Origin: Prosapia bicincta
Lineage: Eukaryota; Arthropoda; Insecta; Hemiptera; Cercopidae
Direction of reading: 5' to 3'
DNA: 64,000 nucleotides
Assembly (NCBI GenBank): GCA_036971475.1
Contig: JBAIZL010000001.1
Span: 149,797,544-149,861,543, forward strand
The first letter of the stretch is position 1. Each line of letters begins with the position of its first letter. Positions 13,386 to 27,115 of the stretch are shown here, in pieces. Position numbers and translations under genes: made by a program. The notes under the pieces were generated by a model. It was given only the letters and a program-made list of their open reading frames with translations. It was not told where the DNA came from and searched no databases.

Positions 13386-14371
13386 TATACAATATTAATT
13401 TTTAAATATTTACGCTAGAATATTTATTTTTAAAACTTGCCTAAAACCATTAACTTGCTTTTATATCACTTCCTGACTAACTAGCATATGCTTTTCTAAC
13501 TACTTCCGGATCACACTTTTCGTGACCACGTTCTGATCTGGCTGGCAGTTCATGACATGGAGATTGGTAAGCGCTACGTGGACTGATAATATTTCTAGAT
13601 AAGACTCGTTTTCCTTTATATACAGTTATTTTATAATTACTTTTTATGATAAATACCTCATATTACATTAAACCACGACAAACTAATCAAGTGAGAGAAA
13701 TGGTCACTTTGAGATGGAAATAGAAATGCAATACACACTCGTATCATATTACTTAAAGGTCAATTTTTTTATCAAATAGCTTGATCAAATTCTAAAGATC
13801 CTTTAAACATTTTCGCTACGAAATTGTTTCAAAGTCGATAAATATAACCATTTACGAGTTACATACTCCATGACATATTGAATTATTCTTGGTTTGTGTG
13901 TGTGTGTGTATGTGAGTTTGCATTTTGAAATTTATAGATGTTGACGACTATTAGCACATTTCAAAATTAACTATCAATTCTACTCCGACTACTTGAAAAA
14001 TACTGCAATATCTCCCCAAATCTGTATTACGCAAGTGTGTGTGAAGTTCATGAATATGTATTCCAGCACTCTCTCGCTCGTGTTTTGTACTTAATATCTA
14101 AACGTTAATTGTTATTCAAGGCATTTGGGTATTCCACAGATATGAGGCTAAACTTTCACTCGAATACACGCTTCACCACAACAAGAAGAATTTAGTTGAT
14201 CCTTTCAAAAGTTACTGTAATATGATATAAACTAAAATAATTAAAGTTATAATATTTTAAATATTTGGTACTATGCCCCTCAAAATATTAAATATTCCTT
14301 TACTCAGGAGTTTAGGGGAACGAGTAAGTTATATATCTGTTTTACAGTATTTTATAGTCATATATCCTACA

Positions 14372-14916
<545 letters not shown>

Positions 14917-14919
14917 AGC

Positions 14920-16387
14920 GCGTGCGTGTCTATATTACAAATTAATAGGCTGGCTATATAATTTAACCAACAACTGATTTATCAGGGAAACGATGTATTG
15001 GGCTGGGTTTAACAAGGGAAATACTTGGGGAAATCTCAATTTTATAAATTTGTTTGTAAGTTGTAATTTCTAATTTTAAGTGCTTGAAACTTCAGTTAAA
15101 TAAATTATGATGATCATTTATATTTTGATTTTTCTAGTCATTTTAAGTTGATTCTATTTCGAGTGGATCAAAGATGACGGTGAATCTTTTCCTTTTCGAT
15201 GGCGTGATTGCAAACTATATTCTCTATCTTCTCGAATATTGGTAATGGTTTAAAATATTAATAAATATTCCCTCGTTTTGAAACATTTTTTTATATCGAA
15301 ACACTCGTATATAAACATTGAAATAAGAGTAATATCTTTCATATCAACAATCGTCATTCATCTGTGCTTAAATTAACGTAGGTAATTACAGTTAAGAGGT
15401 ATTTTGTAATAAAGGTAAGACTATGTGCAGTAAAGTATAACGTAAAATTATACCCACGGCCACCATTAATTGATATGATTATCTAAGCAGCTCTCTAGTT
15501 AATCGCTATCGTGGATTTATAGAGAAAGCTGACCACTTTAAATACAGATCACGTTCGCCGACTTTGATCACACTGTCTATTGTTGGAGATGTGTTTCTCT
15601 TCGTGCTATTCACGAACCGTAATATTGTTCGCTTTCGATTATAAAACTAGTTTAATATTCTTGCTTGATATTCTAGTGGATCAAGGTTAAATTATATATT
15701 AAAACCTTTTACTTGAATGAAAAATATTTATCAGGAAATGCTTGGTTTTTACTATTATTAAATTTCGGTTTAATATTTTACTTTTATTTTGAAACTTTTA
15801 TTCTGTTACCATATTTAAATTTATTCTATAACACTGTTTTAAATTTCAACTCTGTTTAACAAATAACTTTAACCTTATTATTAAATTGATGCTTAGTTTT
15901 AAACCTTTTATAAACAATATATATTGTTTAAGTTTGCAAAAGCTTTAGTTTAGAAAGTGACCCTATTCTATGACTTCAGTTATGGTTTATAATGGTACAG
16001 CAAAGGCATAACATTTATACCATATTACAGTAATATTTACTGAACCAATCGTGAAAACGCGGATTTGATCCTAGGATCTTATATTTTAAATCTAGATTGA
16101 ATTCTTGTAGATTGCTTTCTTTGTCCTACGAATGCAGCGTAGATTTATTCCGCAACCATGAATTGATACATTTCTAGCTAATTATTCACATTAACATTGT
16201 GCGATTCGCCTAAGGTTTCACGAGCGGCCATATAAACAAAATAAGCATTTATTTACTTAATATAATATATCAAAATGTATTATTTTCTATTTTCATTTTA
16301 GGCCTATTGTAGGCTAAAGTTTAATTCCAGTGTATCAGCGAAAATTTCAAGACTATATAAATTGATTAGATATATAATTTGAAGAAG

Positions 16388-16439
<52 letters not shown>

Positions 16440-17980
16440 CCTTTATTATGATTGTTTTGTTTGTAATTTATTATTATTTGCAGTTTGTTTATTATTATAA
16501 TTTATTATAATTTTTAACATATTTCTTCAATCGTGAAAGACATGGGTGAAACAAAACAGATGATTAATGAAGGTAAACATACACCATTCACAGATGCACA
16601 ATTATTTTGTAATTAGAGGTTTTATCTTTATTTGTATTTTTACTAAATAAACTCTCTTCTAAAGAGGCACAGTGCAATGCTCGTTGTTGGGTGTTGGCAC
16701 AGAAATTGAGCAAGATCTATTATAAGAAGATTTTACTTGTTAAATTTTACCAATAGGCTACTAATTTTGAAGCCGTATGATTTCAAATTTTCTATCATAT
16801 TTTTCTGAATATTATTTTTAGTAATTTACTTTTTAGGATGGGTTTCGTGGAACGTAATCTATGAATTAGGAAACTCTTTACGAAAACAGCAACTAGGAAT
16901 GTTTAGATAGTATAATATGAGAGTTTACTTGGCTAAATATATCTCACACTTGTAACGGATTCATTTGATATTGGCAAATACGAAAGATATAATATGAATG
17001 CTATTATTTATTGCAAAAGAATTGCTTATTAAATTGTGCTTATAACATTAGAAGTTGGCAAATGGTGTACGGAAAGTATTGTTTGAACAAAACAACCATT
17101 TTACTCGTATGTACAAGTTTCTGCAAACTATTGTACAGCTGGTCACAAGTAAGCTAGCGTGTGACCTCGGAGAGCGAGCATAGGCGCCAAGGAGTGTAGA
17201 AGAAGCAAAAGACCGTTCCACAGACATTATAATATGAGGTATGGCATTAAAATGTAAACAATCTATTAAAATGTAGACTAGACAAGAGTGAAAGGCCGCT
17301 ATAAATATTATTTTATTTTTTATTTCTCATATTATTTACATAAAGGTTTTAAAATGTTTATTTAATCAGTTTTCTAAGCAACCGCAATTTTTTTAGCGAT
17401 GACCTTTGATGCAACAAGCACTACAAAACCCAATGTTTTTGAATAGGGCTATCGATTGTTCGCGCGCCAGCTTACGAGTGATCAGCTATATCTTTGTTTG
17501 CATACAATCGTTTATTAGAATACAATACTAAAGGTCGGGCCTTAGGCCTATATTACATCTGACCTACATAGGCAATGAGTAACAGTTATCCTTTTTTCAT
17601 ATGACATAAAGTTTTAGAATAAAAGCTTGGTAAAACACTGTAATAGAACAGCTGAGTAACACACGTTTATTTTTATGAAAACGTTATAACCATGAGATAA
17701 TAAAAGCGTCTTGCTAGTGTTTTAATTTAATTTAAAACAACCTTAAAAGTTATGTATTACCAGATCTCTATACTCGTGTAACAAATTTATTGTTTTTAGC
17801 TGATCTTTAATTTTATTTTGTAGAATTCGTACCTATAATGGGAGCTATTTTATTAAATAAACAATATGAAACTAGTGAATTAACACATAAAAAATTATTT
17901 TAGTATTTCTCGAAAAAAGTACTACAATTTTTCAATTAGACATCTTAAAACAAAAAAAAACGCATAGGTTAAACGGTATT
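14920..17980. other. unassigned sequence with one possible MITE
   Basis: Apart from (TA)n at 16389, the only structure seen is a weak inverted similarity between about 17125-17165 (cagctggtcacaagtaagct) and 17460-17505 (agcttacgagtgatcagct). Confidence 0.4.
16389..16436. repeat. (TA)n tract
   Basis: Pure TA dinucleotide run of about 48 bp with no recognisable element beside it. Confidence 0.9.
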
Positions 17981-17982
17981 AT

Positions 17983-18351
17983 ATGCAGGCTAGTCATTTT
18001 TCAACCTTTACTTCTTCGTTAGTTATTGTGCAGGGCGATTTATTCAAGCAATGGTTTCAAGACGTTTCCCAGAGGTTGCTGACTTCATGCACTGATATTT
18101 TAGTTAAAGCGTGTACTGCCATGCCAGTCTCGTCTTGTAATGTGGTTGGAACGCTGACTTCGTTGACGTCAGAAAGTGGAGCAGAGACGAGATCCAAGTA
18201 TAAAGTTCTTATTCTTGATGAAAGTAGTTTAAAAATCACAAATTCGGAAACAGAAAATAGAGCCTATTTGAAAAATAAATTACTACAGGACAAAATAATA
18301 AGAATAAACCATGAAAATAGCCCTAAATATAACAATTATGGAAAATTATAA
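17983..18351 (+). other. unassigned 122-codon open frame
   Basis: An ATG-started frame with better base balance than its surroundings. I do not recognise the + protein. On the - strand, 18239-18057 contains AVHALTKISVHEVSNLW, which loosely resembles the AxHALxTLGVxxxTxGYW block of HSDL1-type dehydrogenases, but a stop follows soon after. Either strand could be a gene remnant. Confidence 0.2.
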
Positions 18352-18520
18352 TCCCCCATACGTGGTGCTAATAGTGCTGGTAAAAATGCACATTGTCCAC
18401 CCCCAATAAAATGCATACAAAATGAATCAAAAACATGTCCTGAAGCTATATTGACAATTATTGTTTGTTATTGCCACGGAAGGGTAATTTTATATACCTA
18501 TGAAGTATCCAGTTATAATA

Positions 18521-18783
18521 GACTTGGTTGTAATTTTATACGTTTAACCAAATGTACACATTTAAGGCTAGAATAGAGATCACATGGCGTTACCTGGCAA
18601 AAAGTATTACTCCACGGAAGTAGACGTCTAAGTGGTAATGTTGTATAAAATTACAACCAAATCTATCCTGACAGGACACTTTACAGGTATATTTTAATAT
18701 AGGTATATAGTTATGTATAAAATTACAACCAAATCTATTCTGAATGGAGACTTTATTGGTATATATAAATATAAGTATACGTA
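18521..18783. repeat. short tandem and inverted repeat
   Basis: Two tandem units (about 18637-18700 and 18712-18775) share gtataaaattacaaccaaat followed by tct and then a tttatnggtatat-like segment. A third, inverted copy of the first 20 bp lies at 18521-18541. Confidence 0.7.
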
Positions 18784-18821
18784 GTACGGCGCGCTGTTGA
18801 CACAAGAAAGAAGTACTTCTG

Positions 18822-18987
18822 ATTACTCAGCACTGAATTTTTGACCCAACTTGAATTTGATAAAATGGTATTTATTTCCCTAGGCGAGAGTTTTCGTTAT
18901 TTTTTTCGTATCCCTGATGACTTTCTGCGTCGACCGGTAAAATTCTTTTCGCTAAAATTGTACACGTGGGCACGGGAAATATATACC
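18822..18987. repeat. dispersed repeat, copy 1
   Basis: ctcagcactgaatttttg, aatttgataaaatggtattt and the atttttttcgtatccctgat segment match 35938-36112 over about 165 bp with moderate divergence. Class unknown. Confidence 0.7.
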
Positions 18988-19983
18988 GATCTCTGTACAT
19001 GATAAGAGCTCAGTCACTCTTGAATTTAGAATGATCTTTAAAAAACTGATTTTCCACTACAGATTGATGTCACTATAAAAGTTACTCGAATACGATTCTA
19101 GACCTTTTTTCTAATTATTTTATGGCTGACTTATTTATTCTTGCAATAAATACGAAATTTTATAATCATTAGAAACACCTTATCTTATCAACGTCGCCAG
19201 TAACAATATTTGAATAACACTTTCACAGTAGTTAAGTTCCTACTTTATTCAATTCTTTCTATTAGTTCTCACTCTCCTTATATATATCTTGTACGAATTT
19301 TCAATCTTTAATAAACCCTTATTCATCCAGTTCAAATACATTTTTTTTAAACTTGTGAATGACACTTGGTGTTAATTCAATTTTTCAATTATTAATTCAT
19401 TAATTACGTCTAATAAATTAATTTTATTTTTACATGCGACAGAAAAATTCACAAAAGGGGAAAGGTAACCAATATAGTTATTTCATCCCATTTGGCTTTA
19501 AATAAGTGATAACATATGATTTCATAAAAACAGCTGATTTTATGTTATAAAACAGCTGTTTTAACGCAATGGTTATGTTACTTTATTTATATTATTTCTA
19601 ATTTTTTTATAAAAAATAACTAAATAACTTTTTTTCTTATTTGACTAAAGCAGGAATTGACTTTAAAACATTTTTGTTTATATTAGATGTTTTAAGGAGT
19701 TTTACAAATTTGTAGTAATTTAGTTTGTACTAATGTCCGCACTTTAACCGGCACACACGTGATGAATGAGGTAAAAAGGAATATAAACGCAAGACATTAA
19801 TATTTACTTTCAAAATAAATTAATAAATATAGGGTATATAATTTCATAAAACCTGTTTAAATTCCTAAATTGGGCTACTTTTATCAATAAATAATAAGCA
19901 TTGTAAGGTTAAAAATTAATAAACTAGTCAGTGTATTAATTGTATTATTTTACCGCTAGTAAATTTGTATTTCTACATCTTAC

Positions 19984-20146
19984 CGGCCCAAGATCCATAT
20001 TTCTCCTTCAAATCTATTCTATTGACATTTAAATACGGCAGCAAGTGTCCAATTAACCAACTATATAGTTCCCACAATAGACCAGTAAAATAATAGGCTA
20101 TCATTAAACACCCTACCGCGGCGAATGCATTATTTAAGCTATTCAT
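19984..20146 (-). CDS. first coding exon of an HSDL1/HSD17B12-like short-chain dehydrogenase
   Basis: Read on the - strand from the ATG at 20146, this gives 54 codons plus one base and ends at a consensus donor (G then GTAAGA). The peptide has a membrane segment (AAVGCLMIAYYFTGLLW) followed by RIDLKEKYGSWA. In HSDL1 and very-long-chain 3-oxoacyl-CoA reductases a similar 'hydrophobic helix, xDLxxxYGxWA' precedes VVTGATDGIGKAY, and the phase left here would continue into that Val codon. The frame is open upstream to 20275, but that part resembles no family member and is probably 5' UTR. Inferred: ER or mitochondrial membrane-associated, transcribed toward lower coordinates. The catalytic exons were not found in 1-19983. 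Similarity to this short region alone cannot separate HSDL1 from HSD17B12. Confidence 0.6.
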
Positions 20147-21303
20147 TCCTCCAGGATAATATTCGGTGCACACGAACCAAACGCCGGAGCTACACTGAGC
20201 CGTGTGGACAGTTAGACAGTCGTGAGGTGAGAGCGAGCTGATCTGATTGTTGCGCCAATGTAAACATTCCTTCATTTAGAACCAACATAAACACACAACA
20301 AACGCTAATTATAATCCTCAGTTTTATAATTTCAAGTATCAACATTTATTATTTTTTGTTAGTTATATTTTATTGCTGTAAGAAATTAATTGAAAAAATA
20401 TAATAAAAAAAATACTACGATCATAATTAGTATTCCAATATGAATACTTGATTCTGTTTTTTTTTTCTGTAATTTTTGGCGTACAGTAGACTACACTCGC
20501 CTGAGAGTAAAGTATACTAAAAGGCAGGACTCTAACCTTGTTCCTGGAATTTCCAATCTCCAGATAATGATTCGATGTATTCAAGGACACTGAGAGGATT
20601 TTTTAAAAGTTTTTTCTATCTCCAAAAGAACAACACAGATTCTTCTTAATCTTTTACTGGCTAAAAATCTGTTTATATTGGCCAATTTTCTAAGACATTT
20701 AGTAATAATTTCTCAATTTCGGTTTGATACATATTTGATAAATGAATATTACGTAGAACATCAAAAAGGCTCAACTATGTACTTCTTATATACATAAGAA
20801 AGTTTCTGACGAACTCTCAAAGACAGAACTCTCGAAGACGTTTGCTCAATATTTCTTTATAGAATTGTATTTTCTGAAAATCAAAATTCAAAGTATGCTT
20901 AACAAAGCTTCTTATTTCTTGCAAGCCTTTAACCTGATGTTCTAAATAAACATTAGCCTTATATGTACTTCAATTTAATATCAATCGATTACTCTTTGTA
21001 TGTATATAATGTATATGGAGTGTATTAACAATACGTCAAATTCACTCATTTCTTTTAAGTATTAAAATGGCATTTATTTTTCAGAAACATGTTATTGGGA
21101 TATAAATTAACAATTAAAGATAACGCCATACCTTTACCGCACAAAAGGATTTTCTGAATGAAAGGCTGTTTGTTTAGGTATATCCGTTTCTTTATTTTGC
21201 AATGAAGGAAAATATTGGAAAGAACCCAATATTTAAAGAAACCCATTATTGAAATGGTATATAATCAAAAGTAACATAAAACAAGTTACTAAAGATTAAA
21301 TTT

Positions 21304-21417
21304 TTATGTACATTTCGATGACCATGTCGTCATCTTCAGAGGGTCTATTACAAAATTACAAGTAAACAAGAAGTTACAATGATGATGAGAACATGGTCAT
21401 CGAAATATACATAAGGG
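21304..21417. repeat. head-to-head pair of F2 hammerhead-like motifs
   Basis: The - strand copy at 21306-21340 has core CTGAAGAT, GAA and ATGTACAT. The + strand copy at about 21380-21417 has GGTCATC, GAA, ATATACAT and AAGG. The two arms are inverted around a short spacer (about 21345-21378). The + arm core is decayed (ATGATGAT). Confidence 0.5.
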
Positions 21418-22401
21418 CTTATCTTAAGTAACTTATTTTATTTGTTATTTTTGATTATTTTTATGGTTCTTTTCAATATGTTCATTGTAATATATTGTAC
21501 CACTGTGCTCTTGATATTATATGTTTATTCATTTTATTTGCAAGCACTCAAGATGGTTTAATGACAATAAATTCTACACAAATGTTTCATTATTTTGAAC
21601 TTCCGTAAATATTTTATTTCTTCAATCTGGGTTTGATTGCAACATGAACATCCTCAGTGAATAATAATTTTTAGCGTCAAACGAATTTAGTGTTTCAGTA
21701 ATCATCATAAGTCCTTAGAAGTACGCTTGCCTAAAGAAGTAAATTATAAGCAATGAAATTTAACAATATTAGCAATAAAAACCCAAAAAACCATAAAATT
21801 AATTTAATACTCGTATTTTTAAATCAACTAGTCACTTTTTCTAAGTATTGGTTATTTATTGTGCTTTATTAATTATTATTTCACAGTTGTCCAACGCAAT
21901 AAGTAATCATGGCCAATGTTTTCGTTTTATCTTTATACTTACTTTGACTTTCAAATCAATTTTATATTTGTTTTGTTTACACTTTCCTGATAACATTTAC
22001 GACCAGAGTTTATACTCAGGGATTTACAAGTGCTGCATTAGCAATTGAATGAATCAATAACGCTGAAAGTAAAGGAGCATAACAACAAAATGCAATAAAT
22101 CATGTACTTAACATACGTAAATAGACTTTTGCAGAAATCTAGTACATAAAAGTCTAGGTATATAACAATTTCTCATAATTACTTTAGCAATTACTAACTT
22201 TAATAATTACTTATGACAATTACTTTATAAGTACAACAATTAATTACAAAAGTTTGAATTTGTATTTTGTAAATTGTAGTTCTAATAATTTAAAATGATG
22301 ATCTTACATCGAAAAGCGGTTGTATAAAAACATACTTATTGAGGTTTGTGTTAAATTTATATCCAACCAATTGCGGATTATATTATTCGCGATGGCAGCG
22401 G

Positions 22402-22450
22402 TTTAGTGACACGAGTTAACTCGTCGCGACAGCTGATCACGGTCACTAAA
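22402..22450. repeat. short palindrome
   Basis: tttagtgac and gtcactaaa are inverted arms around a second palindrome cgagttaactcg (22412-22423). Possibly a decayed small transposon. Confidence 0.35.
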
Positions 22451-22705
22451 TTTTGAATCGCTAAAAAAACAATTGCTTAGACATGAAAAACATGTTGCAT
22501 GTGTTTATCTAAAGCAAGGAGATGATAACACATTAACTACGGTGAAGCGGACTAAACATTTAACACAAAAATGACGTGATTTCATGAAGCAAGAACGAAA
22601 ATCTAATTAGATGAGTAAACGTTCACATTTTCTATAGACAAAACATCTTCGCCTATGGAAAGTAATGGGTAATAGTTGAATTGAGTATGGTAAAAGCTTT
22701 AGTAT

Positions 22706-23465
22706 CAGGGACCCTCGATTCTACATGTTGCCGGTTATAGAGAATTTCCGTATTATAGAACCTAACTTATAATACAGTACGTACTGAGCATAGCATTATG
22801 CTACCTATCAAGGAAAATTTAATGTACTGTTGAAATCGAACCTTCCATATTTGTTTGTATACAATTACTGTATCTCCTTACGTATTATTAAAAGCACCCG
22901 CTCCTGTACACAAAATGTATAAGAAAGAAAAGAAAATTACTGCTAAAAGACTTTCTTGTTCATACAATGTTAAAATAAAATGTGCTCTGGTACACAAAAC
23001 TGTACAAAAACTAATGATTTTGTGGTGTTTTAATGATATTTAAGATATTCACGGATATCTAACTGCCTGATACGCGATGATAGTTTTTGAACAAAAACTG
23101 TATTTCCGATGACATATTTTGTAACAACAACACAATTTTGTACTGATTTGTTTTTACAGATAAAGAAAACATATTAAATGATCACACACATTTTGAAGTC
23201 AATAGCATTACATGACACAAAACCAAAATAACCCACCCCAACCCACAGTCATAAATCTATCCCGTTACGGCCTTTGTACCTAACACGATGCTGCCAGTAG
23301 AGGGTTAGCTTCGTAAAAGGAACGAATCTTTTGAAATGACTCAGCAAGTAAGCCATTACGTATCATTTAGTTAAGTACTTTTTAATTATAGATGTGTTTT
23401 TTTTAAACGTGTCGGTTAATAGAACGTTCCAGATGATAGAATGCCGTATAAAAGAGTGTTTACTG
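22706..23465 (-). mobile_element. pogo/Tigger-like remnant
   Basis: The left end (cagggaccctcgattc, then ccggttatagagaatttccg and attatagaacc) and the right end (ggttaatagaacgttcc through gtttactg, followed by TA) have the look of Tigger termini. The interior has no intact transposase. The - strand part at 23147-23397 recurs at 54865-55112. Confidence 0.5.
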
Positions 23466-23868
23466 TAACAAGATAAACTTAGTTATAAATAACTAGGAAT
23501 CTATATATATGACATATTTATTGTAATGTAATGTCCAGCGTTATAATGGTTTTCTAAGTTTTGTAATTTATAGAAATAGGTTTTTCAATAGGAGTCTAGG
23601 TTGTAAGTTTTGATTGATGATAACTATCGGAAAGGTACAGAAAAATCCGCTTGATACGATTTACAAGGGACCATCCCTTGTATATTTTTTTCTGCAGTAC
23701 ACTATATTTTTGCATTTTTTAATGAAAAAAAAAATTTGCAATAAAGTTTTGAATTTTTGGTTTTTTAATCTCATATTATGTTTTACAATTATTACAAACA
23801 TTTTTTTACAAAATTTTTGCATATTCATGACATTTTTATCTACTATTGTTATTACACTACTACCGATT

Positions 23869-25586
23869 TCATGTGCCCTTACAAGTTTTCTTGTAAACCT
23901 TCCTAGTGTGGTAAATTTCAAAGCATGGTATAACACATAGAGGGGGATTGTCAGAACATGTCTTGCAATAGAAAGAGGCTTGCTTCCTCTTGCAAACACC
24001 CTTTCCCTTTTTACTGCAGGCAGAAGGCAGGATTGAACAAAAAGCAAAGTTGGGCTTATGTGCTTTCTCTTCAAATTGGGCAATGAAATGTATTTTACCA
24101 GACAATCTGTCATTGAGAGGATTGCTCAATTTTCTCCCTAGGCGAACATTGGACCTCATAGTCCAACCAACCAATAAACTGTCAATCACTTTTTCACAAT
24201 ATTTTTAAGACTGATAGGTTGGACATCATTCTGCATGTTATAGGTAATGCAGCCATTTACCAAAACCACTTCAACTAATAAATGCCAAAGTGTCTGGTAC
24301 CATTTCATACATTTATGGGAATATGGATATGTAGAGCAAAATTTATCAAAAAGGTCGACACCGCCTATGTTTTTGTTGTACAAGATTTGTACATTTGGCT
24401 TACTTATGACACGTCGACCTCCCCTGGTTCGTAAGGTCCCCAGGTTCGAAAGGATACCTCTCAGCCCAGTATCTCCAACAGTGGAAAGCATATTTACTCT
24501 TCCTGTATCCTGCCATGCACATGCAATCATTGAATTGTCATGTGTAACCCACATAGACGGTGAATCCTCGTTTCTTTTTTTTCAACATTTTCATTTGAGG
24601 AGGGAGATTCTTCCTATTGATGCGCACAGTCCCGCAGGCCCCAAGTCCTTCACTTTTTCAATCAGTGAATAGTTTAACACTGCTGTAGAAATTGTCTGTA
24701 TAAATTGTCCTACCAGAATTTTCTAATCCTCTGACTAAATTCTTTACTACTCTAGATCCAAGACCTTTATTACTGTTCTCATTTACCTTTCCAGTGTATA
24801 CATTAAACTTTAATAAATAACCATTTGTTGAATCACATAAGGACCAGACTTTTATGCCCCACTTAGTTGATGGCTTGTTTGGCATATATTATTTTTTAAA
24901 AATTTATCCTTTGAACTTCATCATGGTTTCATCTATGATTTTGTACAATGGATCATACCCTGGTTCTTGTCTGGATTTTTTCTCAGCATTGTCATTGAAA
25001 TGCAGGAATGGTTTTATTAACTGGTATTCATCTCTGGAAAAACTGAAGAAAAACCTGGAGTTTTTGTAAGACAGAAGCGATCTTGAAAATATGATTCTTC
25101 GGTTGGCTTATAATTAAGTCCCATGCTAATCTGAGCTGCAACAAATGCTTTCACATAAAGTTCTTCAATGTCACTCCACCCGTGAAATCTTGATCTTCTG
25201 GGTCGATCATATGTTACATCTAGACATTGTGCAGCATAAATGTTAGTTTGTTTAGCCACATGACTAAACACAATCTCTGGAAAAAAATTCATAAAAGTAT
25301 CAATTTCAGATTGGCAACTGAATTTGACTCCACTATTGTTTTGAAATACTGGAATAGCCCTATTGTCAAGTACGATTTGGTCAGAATGAACATCAACTTC
25401 CTTCCAAACAATGTCATCTACACTAGTACTAGTTCATGGGACTGCAGAACTTGTATCTATTGAAAGGACAGATTGGGATGTTTGAATATCAGGTAAACTG
25501 TCATCAAATTCAAATTCTGATCCTGAACCTTCATTCTCTCTATTTAAATAAGATAATATATCGTTATTGCTCAAATAACTAGCCAT
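23869..25586 (-). pseudogene. piggyBac transposase, broken
   Basis: Read from the ATG at 25586: an acidic N-terminus (MASYLSNNDILSYLNRENEG), FHGWSDIEELYVKAF, KIIDETMMKFKG, NKPSTKWGIKVWSLCD, TIYTDNFYSS, CGTVRINRKNLPP, NKNIGGVDLFDKF and a C-terminal Cys-rich zinc segment (VCKRKQASFYCKTC). The three catalytic Asp positions of the family (in DETMMKFKG, TDNFYSS and GGVDLFD) are still present. At least one in-frame stop near 25435, stops after FKG and MNTS, and frameshifts make it dead. About 570 residues, normal for the family. TTAA-flanked terminal repeats were not identified. Confidence 0.8.
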
Positions 25587-25894
25587 TTTTAACGATAGGT
25601 TAGTTTGAATTGTACTTACAAATCTAAACTATAAAATTCTTTCAGTTGCACAATTGACACAAAACTAACACTACATAAATCTAAAATATGTATAAACAAA
25701 CTTGAAAATGAACTGTTCTTCTAAAATTAATGAATAAACAGAAAATATCACAAAACTCGATGCACAAAGAGCTAGAAACAGCGTACAAGACTGTAAACAA
25801 TCGCATGTGACATTCGTTACTTCAACTATGTTCTGCAAGAGAACAGCACTATGCAGGAGATAAATAAATGCAGATTCTGTCATTAAGGACTACA

Positions 25895-27055
25895 GTCGAC
25901 TTACCCAGCGAAAGATAGCGTCTTAAACAGGAGAACGTCTTATACGGAAAATACTGTAATAGCAACAAAAGAATACTGTATCTACTCACCATTATACGTG
26001 CTGTACTACTCCTATTCACCAAAACAGGTTTACCACAATTTTAAACAAAAAAATCATGAAATAACGATAGTTGAATGTACGTAACACAGATAAGCATTTA
26101 ATGGGAAACCAGAGCCTAGATACTATATATTGTTACATTACTACTGTATGAAGTGGATATTTTTCTAAAGTTTATATTTTCTTAAAGTAATTTTCGATCT
26201 TATTATTATTTTTTTAAGATTTAAAATCAATGTTTTTAATTGATTAATCTTTTCTGGTGGCAGTCGTTCGACTTCTTCATTATCATCATCTTCACTCTCT
26301 TCATTTGTATAGGAAGCTATTTAACAACGTCTTTAACAATTGCCTGTACTTTTCGTACCTCACAGGCATTTGTGTAGCCTTTGTGGAGCCTTTGTGTATT
26401 ACTTCACAAAATATTGAGCCTTCTTTGTGGAAGCTATTAATAAGGTTGATATTCAAAAATAACATCATAACTGATTCGCATATAACACATAATTTCCTCC
26501 GTAGAATTGGTGGAAGATTCTGATGTAAAGGTTGTTGTGACACATGTACCATTACATATTAAATATTTTGGGATTGAAGATTTTTGTGAAATCTTGAACC
26601 TCTAAGTGTTCATGGCAGCAATTGTTCATTACTAGACTGTCAACCACTTAAAGTGGACAATTTTATTAGGAACGAAGTTTTCCGTGAATGTTATGCAAAA
26701 AAAATGGTCTCAGATTCGACAGCCATGCAAAAGTTACTTTTGTACTGGCTTCAGAATGTTGAGCAGTACTCAGATGTCTGCTTACATGGCCATCCAGTTG
26801 CACTAACCATCCAGTATTTAATTAGAATAACAGAAGCAGTTGAGAGTCAAGTGCCCGACAGTGCACACATTTCAAACGTCCAGGGGAAAAACTATCAAAC
26901 ACATATTAAGTTAATTTTTCAGGAAAACATTTTTAAAGCTTAGAAGGCAATTTCTTATGCATTCTATAAAAAAGTAAAAAGTTTTCTGGTATTTGTTTCT
27001 TATATCTTTGTCTTTATTTGGCAAGTTACTTCAGAAATAAAACTTAAATGTCAAA

Positions 27056-27115
<60 letters not shown>

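Larger units (their letters stand above)
20290..22700. other. unassigned sequence
   Basis: Contains the F2 head-to-head pair and, at 21625-21665 on the - strand, a CTGAGGAT...ATCAAAC stretch that could be a decayed hammerhead-like relic. No gene recognised. Confidence 0.4.

Noticed and set aside
23614..23940. 108-codon + frame over the piggyBac C-terminus
   Set aside because: Phe/Ile-rich antisense shadow of AT-rich sequence and of the - strand zinc-finger tail.
26653..26943. 96-codon + frame as a transposase or host exon
   Set aside because: No motif of any family I know; left unassigned rather than named.
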